Positions 36,006 through 46,781 of a stretch of DNA of 64,000 nt are shown here, piece after piece. Under the pieces are notes generated by a model. That model saw only the letters and a list, made by a program, of their open reading frames with translations, did not search any database and had not been told where the DNA came from. How positions within the stretch are numbered: the stretch's first letter is position 1; each line of letters begins with the position of its first letter. The stretch is from NCBI RefSeq assembly GCF_020520425.1, contig NC_079491.1, positions 3,720,001 through 3,784,000 of the forward strand. Direction: 5' to 3'. The stretch is from Spinacia oleracea (Eukaryota; Streptophyta; Magnoliopsida; Caryophyllales; Amaranthaceae). A program made the position numbers and the translations under genes.

Positions 36006-37128
36006 GGATCTTTTACCAAACTAGCTACTTTTACAATTTTATTTACCAAAATGGCTACTTTTAAAATCTATTTACCAAACTAGCTACCACGTATAATTTA
36101 TTTACCAAAATGACTATTTTCATTTTGTGGCAAAAATAATTAAACTGGTTTTGTTTGGTGCATTTTTTTTAGTATAGTTAACCGGCTTTTTGTGGGTGTA
36201 GTTATCTTTTATTTTTGTTTACTTTATACTCCGAATTAATTTTTCTTTTGAATTTGCCCATAAATAATATAAAATGTTGCTCTTGATGGTTTAATTTTGA
36301 TACATACACGATACAGCATAGTAATACTTTAAGTTGATTTTTTTTTACCCATTTTAATATTTTATTTACTTTTACTTTTTGACAACATAAACTTCAATGG
36401 TCGGATTTTTTTTATTATGCATGCTTGTTATGACGCATTATCTTCTCAAGTTACACACTTGCTACATATTTCTTGCTCCGATCCAATGATAAGTTAATTA
36501 TTTTAATTAATTTTTATTCAATTCATAGTTTCAACTTAATAATGAGAAATTACAGTAATTTAAAAAATAAAAAATGACAATTGAGTATAGTAAGATAGTG
36601 GTCCGACTTGTAGGGATAATAGACGCAAAATTTGCATTGTTAGACGCCTTTATTGCACGCGTTACTCTTCTCCTTCACGTCACTTTCACGCACACGATTT
36701 TAGAGTATGTTAAATTCTTGGTTGATTGAGTTTGCCAAGCAAATTCGTTTAACACAACAAATTCGCGTAGCTAAGAGATCGGATTAACAATATCCGCAAC
36801 AACGGTTCAATTAATTTCTTTATATTTGTAATATTTACGAGCAAGTCCTTTAAAAACTTTGAAGTTGCTAAGAGGCTAAAAATATAAGTAAATTGTCAAT
36901 CGGTTCATTATTAAAAAAAATCAAATCGGTTCACTGTGTAAAAAAATTAAACCGGTTCATTGGTTTTAAAAAAACTCAAACCGGTTTATTGATTTTTAAT
37001 TGAAAGTAAAAAAATTAGCTACTTTTTTTTTGAAACTAATTGAAGAATAGCTACTTTGGGAGATACAATTTAAAACTAGCCGTTTTGGTAAATAAAATTT
37101 TAAAAGTAGCTAGTTTGGTAAAAGATCC
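36006..37128. mobile_element. Mutator-like (MULE) non-autonomous element
   Basis: A 1123-bp element with imperfect terminal inverted repeats of about 50 bp, starting ggatcttttaccaaactagc and ending with its inverse. It is flanked by TATTAATTC and TATAAATTC, a 9-bp duplication with one mismatch, as expected for Mutator. The interior has accggttcatt repeats and no transposase. Confidence 0.8.
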
Positions 37129-38158
37129 TATAAATTCTAAGATTTTAAAGATTATACAAGGTAAATGTATACGGAGTACTCCGTGTTATATAAGCAAACT
37201 GGATGAGAATATCCGAAGTAGAAATTAAAAATCGAATGAGAATATGAGATTCAGCAAAGTAGTTGTACGCAATGGCGGACCCAGCTAAGGGCCAGGGGGG
37301 CACGTGCCACCACGGGAAAAAAAAAGAACTGGAATTTTAAATACTTGGCGAACTAAAAACATGTTTATATATTTAAACAAAGAAATATAAAGGCAAGATG
37401 ATGGAATGGTCAATGAGAAAATTTAATTATGTTATTGTCCCAATTGGCCATGGGTTTGACTCCTAGATTGAACAAATTCGTGTTTTTTTTCTTTTTTAAA
37501 ATACTCGGCATATTAAAATAATTTTTCAATTAAAAAACTGGGTAGACAGGTGCAACGTACATCGCCCCGTGGGTCTAATGAATGTAGAGGAAGTTGATAC
37601 CAATTCTAGTTTTTCTTGCATGTACTTTGACTATTTTAGGATTGTTTTGTTCACCATGTTTCAAAAACTTATTGCATTACTTATTTTAAAATTATTAAAA
37701 TTAAAATTAAAATTTTGAAAAATATACATCCATCAAGAATAACCTAATAAGACTTCCTTGATAATAGGATCAAAGTACAAATTTCAATCAAATCACTAAT
37801 TCAGATCAAATCACTAATTCAGACTAGATTAAAAAAATTTGAAACTAGATATAGCAAACTTATCAAATTCAGAACCGAACACCTTAATTTCAAGCTAAAA
37901 TAACGGACCTCACCAGTCACCACTTCTTCCACTTGTTGTATCGTCTGCAATTCATTAATCAAACAGTAAGGCGTGACACGTGATAAGCACCAGTGCGTTT
38001 ATGATGGAATAATCAAAATGAATAATGTAATTAATTAATAGTATGATTTATTATTAGGTACGGAGTATGTGCCAATTGGTTGATGATAGGTGTCACCACG
38101 TAGACATTGATGGAATTAATTTGGTTAGGGAATAGGTACTTCAATACATAGTTATGAC
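37129..38158. other. Intergenic, hAT-like debris
   Basis: A fragment starting caatggcggacccagc near 37270 resembles an hAT terminus, but its partner end is not seen. Otherwise no gene is recognised. Confidence 0.4.
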
Positions 38159-38539
38159 TAGACCTGGTTATTGGGCGGGGCGGGTCAGGGTCGGTGCGGG
38201 TCAAAAGAGGGTCGGGTATTGAAAGGGTTATTTTTAGCGGGTCGATAATGGGCGGGTCAAAAGCGGGTCGCGGGTCATTAGTGGGCGGGTCAATAAACGA
38301 GCAATGAAAAATGAAAAACAAAAGAGCCATGTGCAAGTACAAGTAAATACGAAGCTATACACGTAATTTTTTGTATAATTACGATTTTAATTTTCAAAAT
38401 AATTGTAGTATAAGTTTGACCCTATAATGACCCTGTCCAATAAAGGCCCTGTCCAATAAGAGCCCTGCCCAATAAAAGCCCTATTAACTTGACTCTAACC
38501 CTATATCCATTGGATTACCCTGTCCAATAACCAGGTCTA
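38159..38539. mobile_element. hAT-like element, copy B, with perfect 8-bp duplication
   Basis: The reverse orientation of the element at 20194-20585, very similar throughout. The inverted ends tagacctggttattgg and ccaataaccaggtcta are flanked by GTTATGAC at 38151-38158 and 38540-38547. Confidence 0.9.
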
Positions 38540-38586
38540 GTTATGACCTCTACTTTAATTAGATGACGTTATTGCCGGCCTACTTA

Positions 38587-38777
38587 CTCCGTACTTATTT
38601 AAGAGATATACTTGGACGGACACGAGTATTAAGAAAAATAATTGAATGAAATAAAATAATAAAGCAAGTGGGATTGAGTAGATATTTTAATAAGTAAACA
38701 AGTGGGGACCATGTTATTTTCGGAATAGGATTTGGAGTGGGTTTCTCAAATTATCCATTAAATAAATACGGAGGGAG
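38587..38777. mobile_element. Stowaway-type MITE (family C)
   Basis: A 191-bp element from ctccgtacttatttaag to cattaaataaatacggaggg with TA on both sides. The same family is the innermost layer of the nest at 62.4-62.8 kb. Confidence 0.85.
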
Positions 38778-38779
38778 TA

Positions 38780-40831
38780 CAACTGTACAAGTGATAATGT
38801 GATATAACTATGGAAATCAAAGTATATGATCTCCGGTCTCCACGACATTATGTTCCACCTCCATCTAGTAAAATGAAAGGGATAGATCAATTATTTTTAG
38901 TGCAAATTAGCAACGAGTTAATACAGAGTACAAGTTGCGAATGAAGATTTAAACTTACGACTTATCAAACAACATTGGTACTCCGTATTACTTCCTCCCT
39001 TTAGAAATAATGGTACCACTTTGACTTTAACGTTTCCAACGTACAACTGTAACTAACACCTTTAATTATCTATACTCCGTACTATTTTTTTTTTTGATAA
39101 TTTGTAAAGTATATATTGAGACTAATTCAACCATTTTTTTTTTTTTTTAATATGATAGACATCTTTTTGCACTATAATATATGTATGATAGACATGGTGC
39201 AAATATTTATAAACAGAAGAAGTATTACTTTTAAGTTTACCATCAAGTTATTTTGCACAATTAATTCCTATCCTACCCCTAAAAGAAGAAGAAAAAATTC
39301 CTTGTATATCCTATCTTCCGCGAAGTAGGTAATTTTTCTGTATTATATTAATATTAATTTTGCAAAGGTAGCATATAAAAAATCATAGCTCATTTGTATA
39401 ACACTCTAGTGTTGAAAGTGGAGACCAGGGGTTTGAATATTATGCAAACCAATTATCTCTTTTTTTTTAAATGAAAATGGATTGATAACATTGAATTATG
39501 GATTGAGGGAGAGCGTCAAGTGACATGTGGACGTTTGTAGAAACGACTATTAATATAGTACAGTATAGATATGTACTAGTTTTTTTTTTTTTTTTTTTTA
39601 AATGATTGTACTGTTATATTGAAAATAATTAGGTGTATCCAGGTGCACCGTGCACCCAAGGGTAATTTTGTCCCCCTTAGTTATCCCTACCACATTTTCT
39701 CACATGTAAAGAGAAAATATAAGAGGGTGCACCATACACCCAGATAAATGTAATATGCTCTACTGTTATATGACATGTTAAGTGGACAAAAAATGTCCTT
39801 AATAATATGTCCAAGGTCATTAACGCCTATAGAGAGGGAACACTTACCTTTAAATTAACTCCATATTATATACTTCAATGACCACATATTTGACTATTTT
39901 GTCCTAACGAAAGTAACAATTGGTAGATACGACTATACGAGTACATTTTAGCTTTAACGTACCTTAGTTTCTTTAGGAAGTTTCTCCCTCGATAGCTTTT
40001 TAGGAGTGTACGGTGCTTCCAATTATCAAAACTTAAGACAAATTAACCCATATCATTATCAATACCCTACGACATGAAGTAATGGGCCCAACTGGGCCAA
40101 CTCTATAGTTAGACAAAGGACCAACCCGTGGAAAGATATATCTTAGTGGGCCCCCATTTAAGTAACGTCTTTGTTAATTGATGATGAAAATGAAATGCGA
40201 ATTTTAATCTTTGTTTTCATGTGGGAATTAAAGTGGATATGGAAGAAGAAATAATAGAGAAGAGAGAAACTCACACAAAAAGGTTAAAAGCTAATTGTCC
40301 ATTATTTGTCCTGTAAAAATTTGCCATTATGTTGCCTTGTTAAAGTCATAAAAACTGAAATTCAGGCCCACCTTCAACAACTAATAAAAGCCCGTAGGCC
40401 CATGTGCTTCCTTTTAGCATGGTGAAATTTGTTACTGTTGTTTTACCACCCAAAAAGGATAGTGTTTCATTCTTGCAATCAATGCCTAAACATTAGAAGA
40501 AAGATTAATAAACATCACGGTTTAAGTACCTTTATTAAGTAATTGATCTTTTGATTAGTCTTGACTAAAACAAAATTACCTATATACCTTCATAAAAAAA
40601 CAAAAAACAAAATGACCTATATCACATATGACTCAAAATGATCATTTTTTTAAACCGTGGTTGATATTTTAGTAGACACATTTTGTTCCAAATATGCCCA
40701 CTAAATTCACTGCAAGATACGACACACAACAGTATGGACAATCACATCACGATATGAGAGCGTTATCCTTAGTTGCAAATAACTTTTTTACATGCCAATG
40801 GACTTATATTTACTTTCTCGGTTTCACAAAT
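38780..40831. other. Intergenic, no gene seen
   Basis: AT-rich sequence with poly(T) runs near 39065, 39130 and 39580. It holds the short hairpin-ended element described separately and otherwise nothing recognisable. Confidence 0.4.
39634..39745. mobile_element. Hairpin-ended MITE (3), short
   Basis: The left end is gtatccaggtgcaccgtgca, with the internal palindrome ggtgcac/gtgcacc. The right end is gggtgcaccataca..gat, its imperfect inverse. The interior is only about 65 bp. Confidence 0.45.
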
Positions 40832-40843
40832 ATTGCAATGTTT

Positions 40844-40951
40844 TACCGATGAGGTTTGACCTTGTGGTTAAGACTAAGAGTTTTCGTACGATATGTCTCA
40901 GGTTAAGCAATTTGTGACTCATTTGCACCATAAAGAAATACAAAAACAAAC
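40844..40951 (+). mobile_element. tRNA-derived SINE with 12-bp target duplication
   Basis: An A-box-like tgaccttgtggttaag and a decayed B box are followed by an A-rich tail (aaatacaaaaacaaa). It is flanked by ATTGCAATGTTT at 40832-40843 and 40952-40963, and lies within a decayed family A Stowaway element. Confidence 0.75.
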
Positions 40952-41149
40952 ATTGCAATGTTTAAACTTTTACACTATTCTTACACTCTACTTTGACTAT
41001 ACGTTGCAATTTATACATAAATAAAATTATAACCATGTAGCATCTTGTTGGATTCCTCTCGATTTAAAATGTCAAGATAATGCCATATTCGTGGAACATG
41101 TACATCAGTGATTAGTGGCAAACAATACCGAACAGTGAAAATCAACAAT

Positions 41150-41709
41150 CGCTTTCTCTCTCTCTCCTTTTCTATGGTTTATTTTCTTGGCCATCGTAGG
41201 CCGAAAATAGTCTAATTTCTTTGGAAATTAGACTATTTTCGACCCTTTGTCTTCAACTAATTCATCTATTGTCTCTTAAATTCAATAACTTTTCACCATA
41301 TGGGCGGAGTTCGTCCTTATTCGTTAGACTCCCTATGGTGGAGTTAGTTTTAGTTTTTTTGGTTTGTCGTTCACTCGTAGTGGATTTATGTAGAACTGAT
41401 CCGTTAGTAAGGTTTTATGCGGGATCGCAACAAATATCATTTTTTCGAGTACAGTCAAAAGAATCAAGTGGATATCATCCTCGCGGCTACAACAAATCGT
41501 TAGACCCTCTATTTAAAAAGGCTGCATGTTCCAGCGTTATATACGGGAGACGTTCTACAGCGCAAGATATATTAAACGACCGTAATTTTGATGAAAGAAA
41601 CCTTTATATAATTAGATTTGTCATATATTTGTTAGATTAATATTTCTTTTGTAGATATCGTATAACTCTTTATTAATGAATTAATTCTCCTTTTTAAAAA
41701 AAAAAAATT
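41150..41709 (+). mobile_element. 5'-truncated LINE 3' end with poly(A)
   Basis: The last part (tcgtataactctttattaatgaattaattctcc followed by about 13 A) is the usual look of a plant L1 3' untranslated tail. Upstream of it a 139-codon frame (41221-41640) matches no family I recognise. The 5' limit is a guess. Confidence 0.45.
41202..41241. repeat. Perfect 18-bp hairpin with 4-nt loop
   Basis: cgaaaatagtctaatttc at 41202-41219 is followed by tttg and then its exact reverse complement at 41224-41241. Confidence 0.9.
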
Positions 41710-41744
41710 CCGAGCAGTGGATAAAGTCTCGGACAATTCCTTTG

Positions 41745-41933
41745 TACTTGGGCCAACTATATTTCCGCATTGGGCCGAAATGAAGCCCAAACTAAATCAA
41801 AACACAAAAAATTGAGGAGAGAGAAAAAACGAAGGAAGAAGACGAAGTTGACAATGAACTGATGATCGAAAATTGATGACTCACTCGTCAATGCCAACCC
41901 TTCATCATCATACATCAACCAAATCATTAACGT
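41745..41933 (+). promoter_or_regulatory. Possible gene promoter and first exon
   Basis: Two gggcc-type site II motifs (tgggccaact, ttgggccgaaatg) and gcccaaac lie upstream of a purine-rich leader. A short frame MTHSSMPTLHHHTSTKSLT (from 41877) runs into a good donor, AAC|GTGAGT, at 41933/41934. The following 'intron' would hold the Helitrons. The downstream partner is uncertain; see 45675-45758. Confidence 0.35.
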
Positions 41934-42067
41934 GAGTCATTATCCTCTCCATTTTTCAAGCTAATTTAACCCCCTTTTTAATTAATTAATCGACCATTTC
42001 TTTAAAAATCTCCCTTTCCAACATTTTTCTAACGGTTTGAGGAAAATATTTGACCAAAATGTATGTA

Positions 42068-44069
42068 TCTCTATTATATAAGCCAACAGCTGGGATTAAT
42101 TTGGTAAATACACTTTTGGTGTCCCCAATTAAAAAGACTAAATTACCCTCAATTCTTCCACATTATGCGTAAATCTCTCTTCCAAATACGCAAATTACAT
42201 ATTAATATATTATTGTTATTCCACATGATGCGTAAATCTCTCTCCCAAAAACGAAAAACTGCTTTCAGATCTCTCTCCAAAATTGATTATAAAAAAAATT
42301 CTGGTTGATTATAAAAAATTTCTGGTTGATTATAAAAAATTTCGATCGATTTATTCAAATAATTAAAGGGGATTCATTTTGCAAGTCCAAAACCGCATCT
42401 CCATTTAGTTATTGTTAATTCAGCTTTTCTAATTCAAAAAAGGAATTGGGTATTTCCATTGATATCTTCCACAGCCATATAATTCGAGCTCTATGCTTCA
42501 CCAAAAATACCCACAAGCATTACCAATTAACTATCCAGAAATTTATAAACCCAAATCATCTTACTATTTTCGCCTATTTTCTCTCTTCTCTGTTTAACCA
42601 CCGCGGCACCACCCTTCTGGCCGCCGCCTCCACTTCCAGCCACCACCGTTCTGACCTTCAAACCGGCATCACCTTATTTTCAGTCGCCGGAGTCCACCCT
42701 GCTGCACCGCGTGCCGTCAATATTACGGAGCTGCTGCGCCTGCTTCAATTCCTCTTTATCCTTCGCTACTACTCATATTGCTATTACCCTTTGAATTAAT
42801 TAATGTTGGATTGGTAAACAAAGTCAATTGAATTCTAATAGAGTGGGCCATTGGTTTTATCCAAGTGGGCTTGGTCAGAATCTTTTCTTATTTGTTTTCT
42901 ATGTTTGAACAACACCTCCAGTTTTGTTTGAGAGTTAGATATTTCATTCCTGTTTTCCTTTGTTTTGTTGGTAATGAATGTAAAATTAAACATTTATTAT
43001 TGCTACATGTAACATACTAACATATGGTAAAGTAATTTAGTGCAGTACAAGTTTATGATGATTTGGTGCACAATTTTTACAAGTTTTTGTTAGGGTACAA
43101 TTTCTGCCTAGAGCTTATGTTGATATTACAAGTAAAATATACAGGGATATATCAAGATATTTTTTCCGCTATTTCTTGGGAATAATGAGTAATGACGTTT
43201 GGGTTTGTTCTCAATCAACTGTGACAGTAGTAATGTGCTTGCTTTTCCTGTCTAATGACGATTTAGTACATTTATTTCCTTAATGTCTATTGGCAGAGGA
43301 TAGACAGTGTTAGCGTTAATATACTATTGGTAGCGAATTAAGGGCATGGGAATGTTTTGGTTAGGCAAATTGATAGGGAAAATGTTTGGTTGACTCTAAG
43401 GGTTGGCAACCCCTAAGATACATATAACATAAAATAATATATATGCATAATTAATTGAAGAGAGAGTGTTGTATGTAAAGTTTCAATGCATTTGTAACCA
43501 ATTAAAATTCAATATTGAAAGGGTTACCAACCCTTAGGGTCACTCTATCATTGTCTGATTGACAGGAAACTTTGAGAATGATTGAAACCGTAGATGCATA
43601 TTGTTGTCAGAAATAAGCTTATTTCAAGTATAGCTCACGAATAAATTACATATATAGTCAATTCCTTACTTTTTGGCTTATGATGGATAAGTGCCAACTA
43701 TCGGAATATGCATCGATGATGACTAAATGGTCGTTTATTATCAAGTTGCCCTTAGCTATTTAGCCAGGTTGTGGTTGTGGTTGTGGCATGTGGGTATAGT
43801 TGGGCCATAAAATTAAGGAAGGTTGAAGCCGCAGGGAAGAGTTAAGGACTTGAGTTAAGGACTTGAGCCGATGACGGGAATTGAATGAAGATACACAATC
43901 ATAGTGTGATTATCACGAGTAAATAGGATTTCTATGCTTTTGATAAGGACGGAGCCGCTAGGCAACTCACATCAGTACAAGGCTAGCCGATCACAAAATC
44001 GGATATTAATTAATTACTACTACTTGATTAGAATACTACTCTTCATCTAAGTAAACACTAAATAGGGGA
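42068..44069 (+). mobile_element. Helitron 5' terminus and possible body
   Basis: tctctattatataag at 42068 is preceded by A. Later acacttttggtgtcccc matches the start of the small Helitron at 44070 in layout. A matching 3' end before 44070 was not found, so it may share the 3' end at 44335. The interior is C-rich at 42596-42730 and holds a 117-codon frame (42446-42799) that I do not recognise. Confidence 0.45.
43390..43546. mobile_element. Small MITE, family unknown
   Basis: Inverted ends of about 22 bp, ttgactctaagggttggcaa and ttaccaacccttagggtcac, bound a ~155-bp AT-rich element. Confidence 0.65.
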
Positions 44070-44335
44070 TCTCTATTATATAAGTGAAGAGATGATGTTG
44101 TTTTAGTAAAATCACTTTTGGAGTCCCCCTTTGTCATATTCTTCACTTATATAATGGAGATTATGTATTTTTCCCTTTCAAAATTCTTTTAAGATAAAAT
44201 AAAAGAATTATGAAATTTTTGTGTTATTTGTTAATATTGATGATATGATCTTGATTTTACATTATGTTTGCTTAGGGTGATCAATTTTTATTTTTTATTT
44301 TTATATTCGCACGCATCGCGTGCATATAAGACTAG
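44070..44335 (+). mobile_element. Small non-autonomous Helitron
   Basis: A 266-bp element starting tctctattatataagtg with TC after A. It ends with the hairpin gcacgc-atc-gcgtgc followed by atataagactag, and T comes next. These are the standard Helitron ends (5' TC, 3' hairpin and CTAG, inserted between A and T). Confidence 0.8.
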
Positions 44336-44496
44336 TTTCATAAAGTGAAAGATACTCATTTAAGTTCGTCAACTGTAAAATCACATTACATCATTTATCA
44401 TGCTAAGTAATTTTTCAATTACATCAGCTTATAATTTGTAGCATTTGTTTTCTAGTTGAACTAAGTGCTGCAAGTTAATAAACACCAAATTAGATA

Positions 44497-44749
44497 CTTC
44501 CTTAGTTCCGGAAATATCGCACCATTGTTTTTTACACTATTCACACTATGACTTTGGCCATTTTTTGTGATTCGTACGTAAGGAAATTTTAGTCATGTGG
44601 GGTCATATTAGATTCGTATTGATATATATTTTCTAAATATTATTTTTTTTATAATTTTTACTTGCACGCGATGTGAGATATTAAGAGTCAAAGTAAGGCT
44701 TAGAGGAGTAAAAGTCAACCATGGTGCGATATTTTCGGAACAGAGGAAG
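44497..44749. mobile_element. Stowaway-type MITE (family D), complete
   Basis: A 253-bp element with inverted ends cttccttagttccggaaata and attttcggaacagaggaag and TA on each side. It is the reference copy for the fragment in the VOC intron and for the middle layer of the 62.4 kb nest. Confidence 0.9.
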
Positions 44750-45150
44750 TATATATAAAAGTATAAAACCATGTAGGGCATTTTTGTAGTTGATGCTTAT
44801 GAAACTTACGACATCATTTTCTTCATGGTTGTTCCAATGCTTTAATTATTATTATTTTCCCAAAATAGTCCATAGAAAATAAAATGTCACATAAATTTTT
44901 GTTGTTTTAGATTTCATGTTAACGTTTATTTATAAATTAATGTAAAGAGATAAACCATATATAATTGTTGGCTGGTTTTATCATCTACAGTTCTACATAC
45001 ACATGAGGTTTTGTGTTCGAAATTCATTGTATTGAATTTTAGTTGTCCATGACATGATAATGACGACATAATACTTGGTGAGTGGATAATGTAGCGTAAA
45101 GCGATAAGTACTACGTGACATATAGACATTTTTCTGAACGCTTTTTAATA

Positions 45151-45476
45151 CTCCCTCCGTCCCGGAATACTTGACCTGTTTTCCTAATCGGGCCGTCCCT
45201 TAATACTTGACCTGTTTCTAAAAATGGAAATATTATAACAATATTATATTATTTCTTACTCCACCCCTATTAACCCACCTACCCATACTCCATACAAAAA
45301 ATAATTAAAAATTCAACCCCTACTCTCCCCCAACCCCACCTCTTAACCCACCTCCCACTAACTACATTAAAATAATACCCCACTATCAACTACTACCTAT
45401 TAAATTAAATAAGTCAATTCAAGTTCCTTAAACTCTGTGCCGATCAAACCGATCGAGTATTCCGAGACGGAGGGAG
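45151..45476. mobile_element. Stowaway-type MITE (family E), complete
   Basis: A 326-bp element with inverted ends ctccctccgtcccggaatac and gtattccgagacggagggag and TA on each side. A second copy is at 63479-63792. Confidence 0.9.
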
Positions 45477-45674
45477 TATATTAGTATAGACTTTGAAATA
45501 ATTGCTCTGTACTACCTTGGTCCTTGGTAGATGCACTATCTTAGTATATGCGCTGATATACAGGCTTATACTTGGCTCTTAGAGCTATGCGTCTAATACT
45601 TAATTGGTCCTAGTTGGACATGTATTTTGCGTTACATTAACTATTATTTGGCCATATACTATGGATCGAGTTTC

Positions 45675-45758
45675 ATGTCCGGAAGGGCCGGGAGAGCTGT
45701 AGCCAGCACTGGAGGAGAAGAGGTCGCTAAAGCGAAGTGTTTTGGGGGAAGGCCGTAG
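45675..45758 (+). CDS. Possible last exon, 27 codons, unknown
   Basis: A GC-richer stretch in AT-rich surroundings encodes MSGRAGRAVASTGGEEV, then AKAKCFGGRP and a stop, with an open frame a little upstream (YYGSSF) and an acceptor-like gatcgag just before. It is followed by ordinary 3'-UTR-like sequence. It could be the terminal exon of the gene whose leader is at 41745-41933. No family is recognised, and chance cannot be excluded. Confidence 0.3.
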   Translation: MSGRAGRAVASTGGEEVAKAKCFGGRP

Positions 45759-45888
45759 TTCTTTATATACAACGTCTTGATTGATTCCCGTTTGCTTTGC
45801 ACTGATTCTTGCATGAGGTTGTTGATGCTAAAAGCATTGACACCTTATCTTGTAAGCCATGATCATTAAGGTCGTTGGGTATTCCATT

Positions 45889-46147
45889 AGACTGCGTTCT
45901 ATAAACCTGATTTCCACTTATTTTTCCTGAACTTATCTTATCTGAACTTATCTGAACTTAACTGAAATTATCTGAACTTATCTGAAATTATCTGAACTTA
46001 TCTGAACTTATTAGAACTTATCAAAACTTATTTTAGTTATAACTTGTAGTTGGTCAACCCTTATTTTTCCCGAACTTATCTTATCTGAACTAAATTGAAC
46101 TTATCTGAACTTATTTTTTCTGAAATAAGTGAAAATAGGGACGACCG
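45889..46147. mobile_element. Tourist-like MITE (ataagttcag family)
   Basis: The segment runs from gactgcgttctataaacctg to the decayed inverse near gaaaatagggacgacc. The interior consists of ttatctgaac words. Confidence 0.6.
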
Positions 46148-46589
46148 AGCTCTTACGATGAGAAGCCTCACTCGTTAACGAGTAATCTCGAGGAAGTTAC
46201 CAATTCAACCAAGCAAGTAATTCATGAACGTGTGAAATGAAATGCATAAGTTTAACATCAAACAAAGCTTAAAATATCATTAATTGATACAAACATTAAA
46301 ATCACGAGGATGTAGTATCATACATGAATACAAACCATCCAATAATACATACTACTTTGATTGAAGCATCAAAGAAGAAAACAAAATACAGTTCAAGATA
46401 GTAGTAGTACACACATTAAAGAGGAAACAAGTTTCGACACAGGGATAAATTAATTTTGACACACCTACATATAACTATGTCACAAATAATTGTGATCTTA
46501 CAATAGGTATGCCAAAGTTACGTGTTGATAACCAACTTATTCAAACTTGTATATACACAATAGGATGATAGGAAATAGTAGTAGAACAT

Positions 46590-46751
46590 TCAGTAGGAGA
46601 TCATACGGTCCATGACAATGTCGAGTGCCTCCGTAAAGCCGTTAGGGTCTTCACATCTATTATTGCCCGAACAAACCATTTTTCCACAACACTTGGCGTC
46701 AAAGAACCCACAACTGTCTCCTGGCCTAGGCTTGCAAGATTTGAAAGGATC
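46590..46751 (-). CDS. Cysteine-rich knottin-like peptide, terminal exon
   Basis: The minus strand from a good acceptor (TTTGGCAG|ATCC) encodes 53 residues and a stop: ILSKSCKPRPGDSCGFFDAK, then CCGKMVCSGNNRCED, and a tail ending in DRMISY. The six cysteines are spaced C-x7-C-x6-CC-x4-C-x5-C, the arrangement of inhibitor cystine knot peptides, which in plants are secreted antimicrobial or protease-inhibiting peptides (for example Mj-AMP and PAFP-S of Caryophyllales; similarity to those is in the pattern, not in residues). The signal-peptide exon is not found; upstream of the acceptor lies a nest of mobile elements. It may be a working gene with a long intron or a stranded exon. Confidence 0.55.
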   Translation of the reverse strand, partial: DPFKSCKPRPGDSCGFFDAKCCGKMVCSGNNRCEDPNGFTEALDIVMDRMISY

Positions 46752-46781
46752 TGCCAAATTTTGCAATTAGGTTATGTTCTT

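Noticed and set aside
41221-41640. A 139-codon plus-strand frame
   Set aside because: Overlaps the hairpin, ends before a LINE-like tail and matches no known domain; treated as part of a mobile-element fragment.
42446-42799. A 117-codon plus-strand frame
   Set aside because: No family is recognised, it lies in the Helitron interval and composition changes midway; not supported as a gene.
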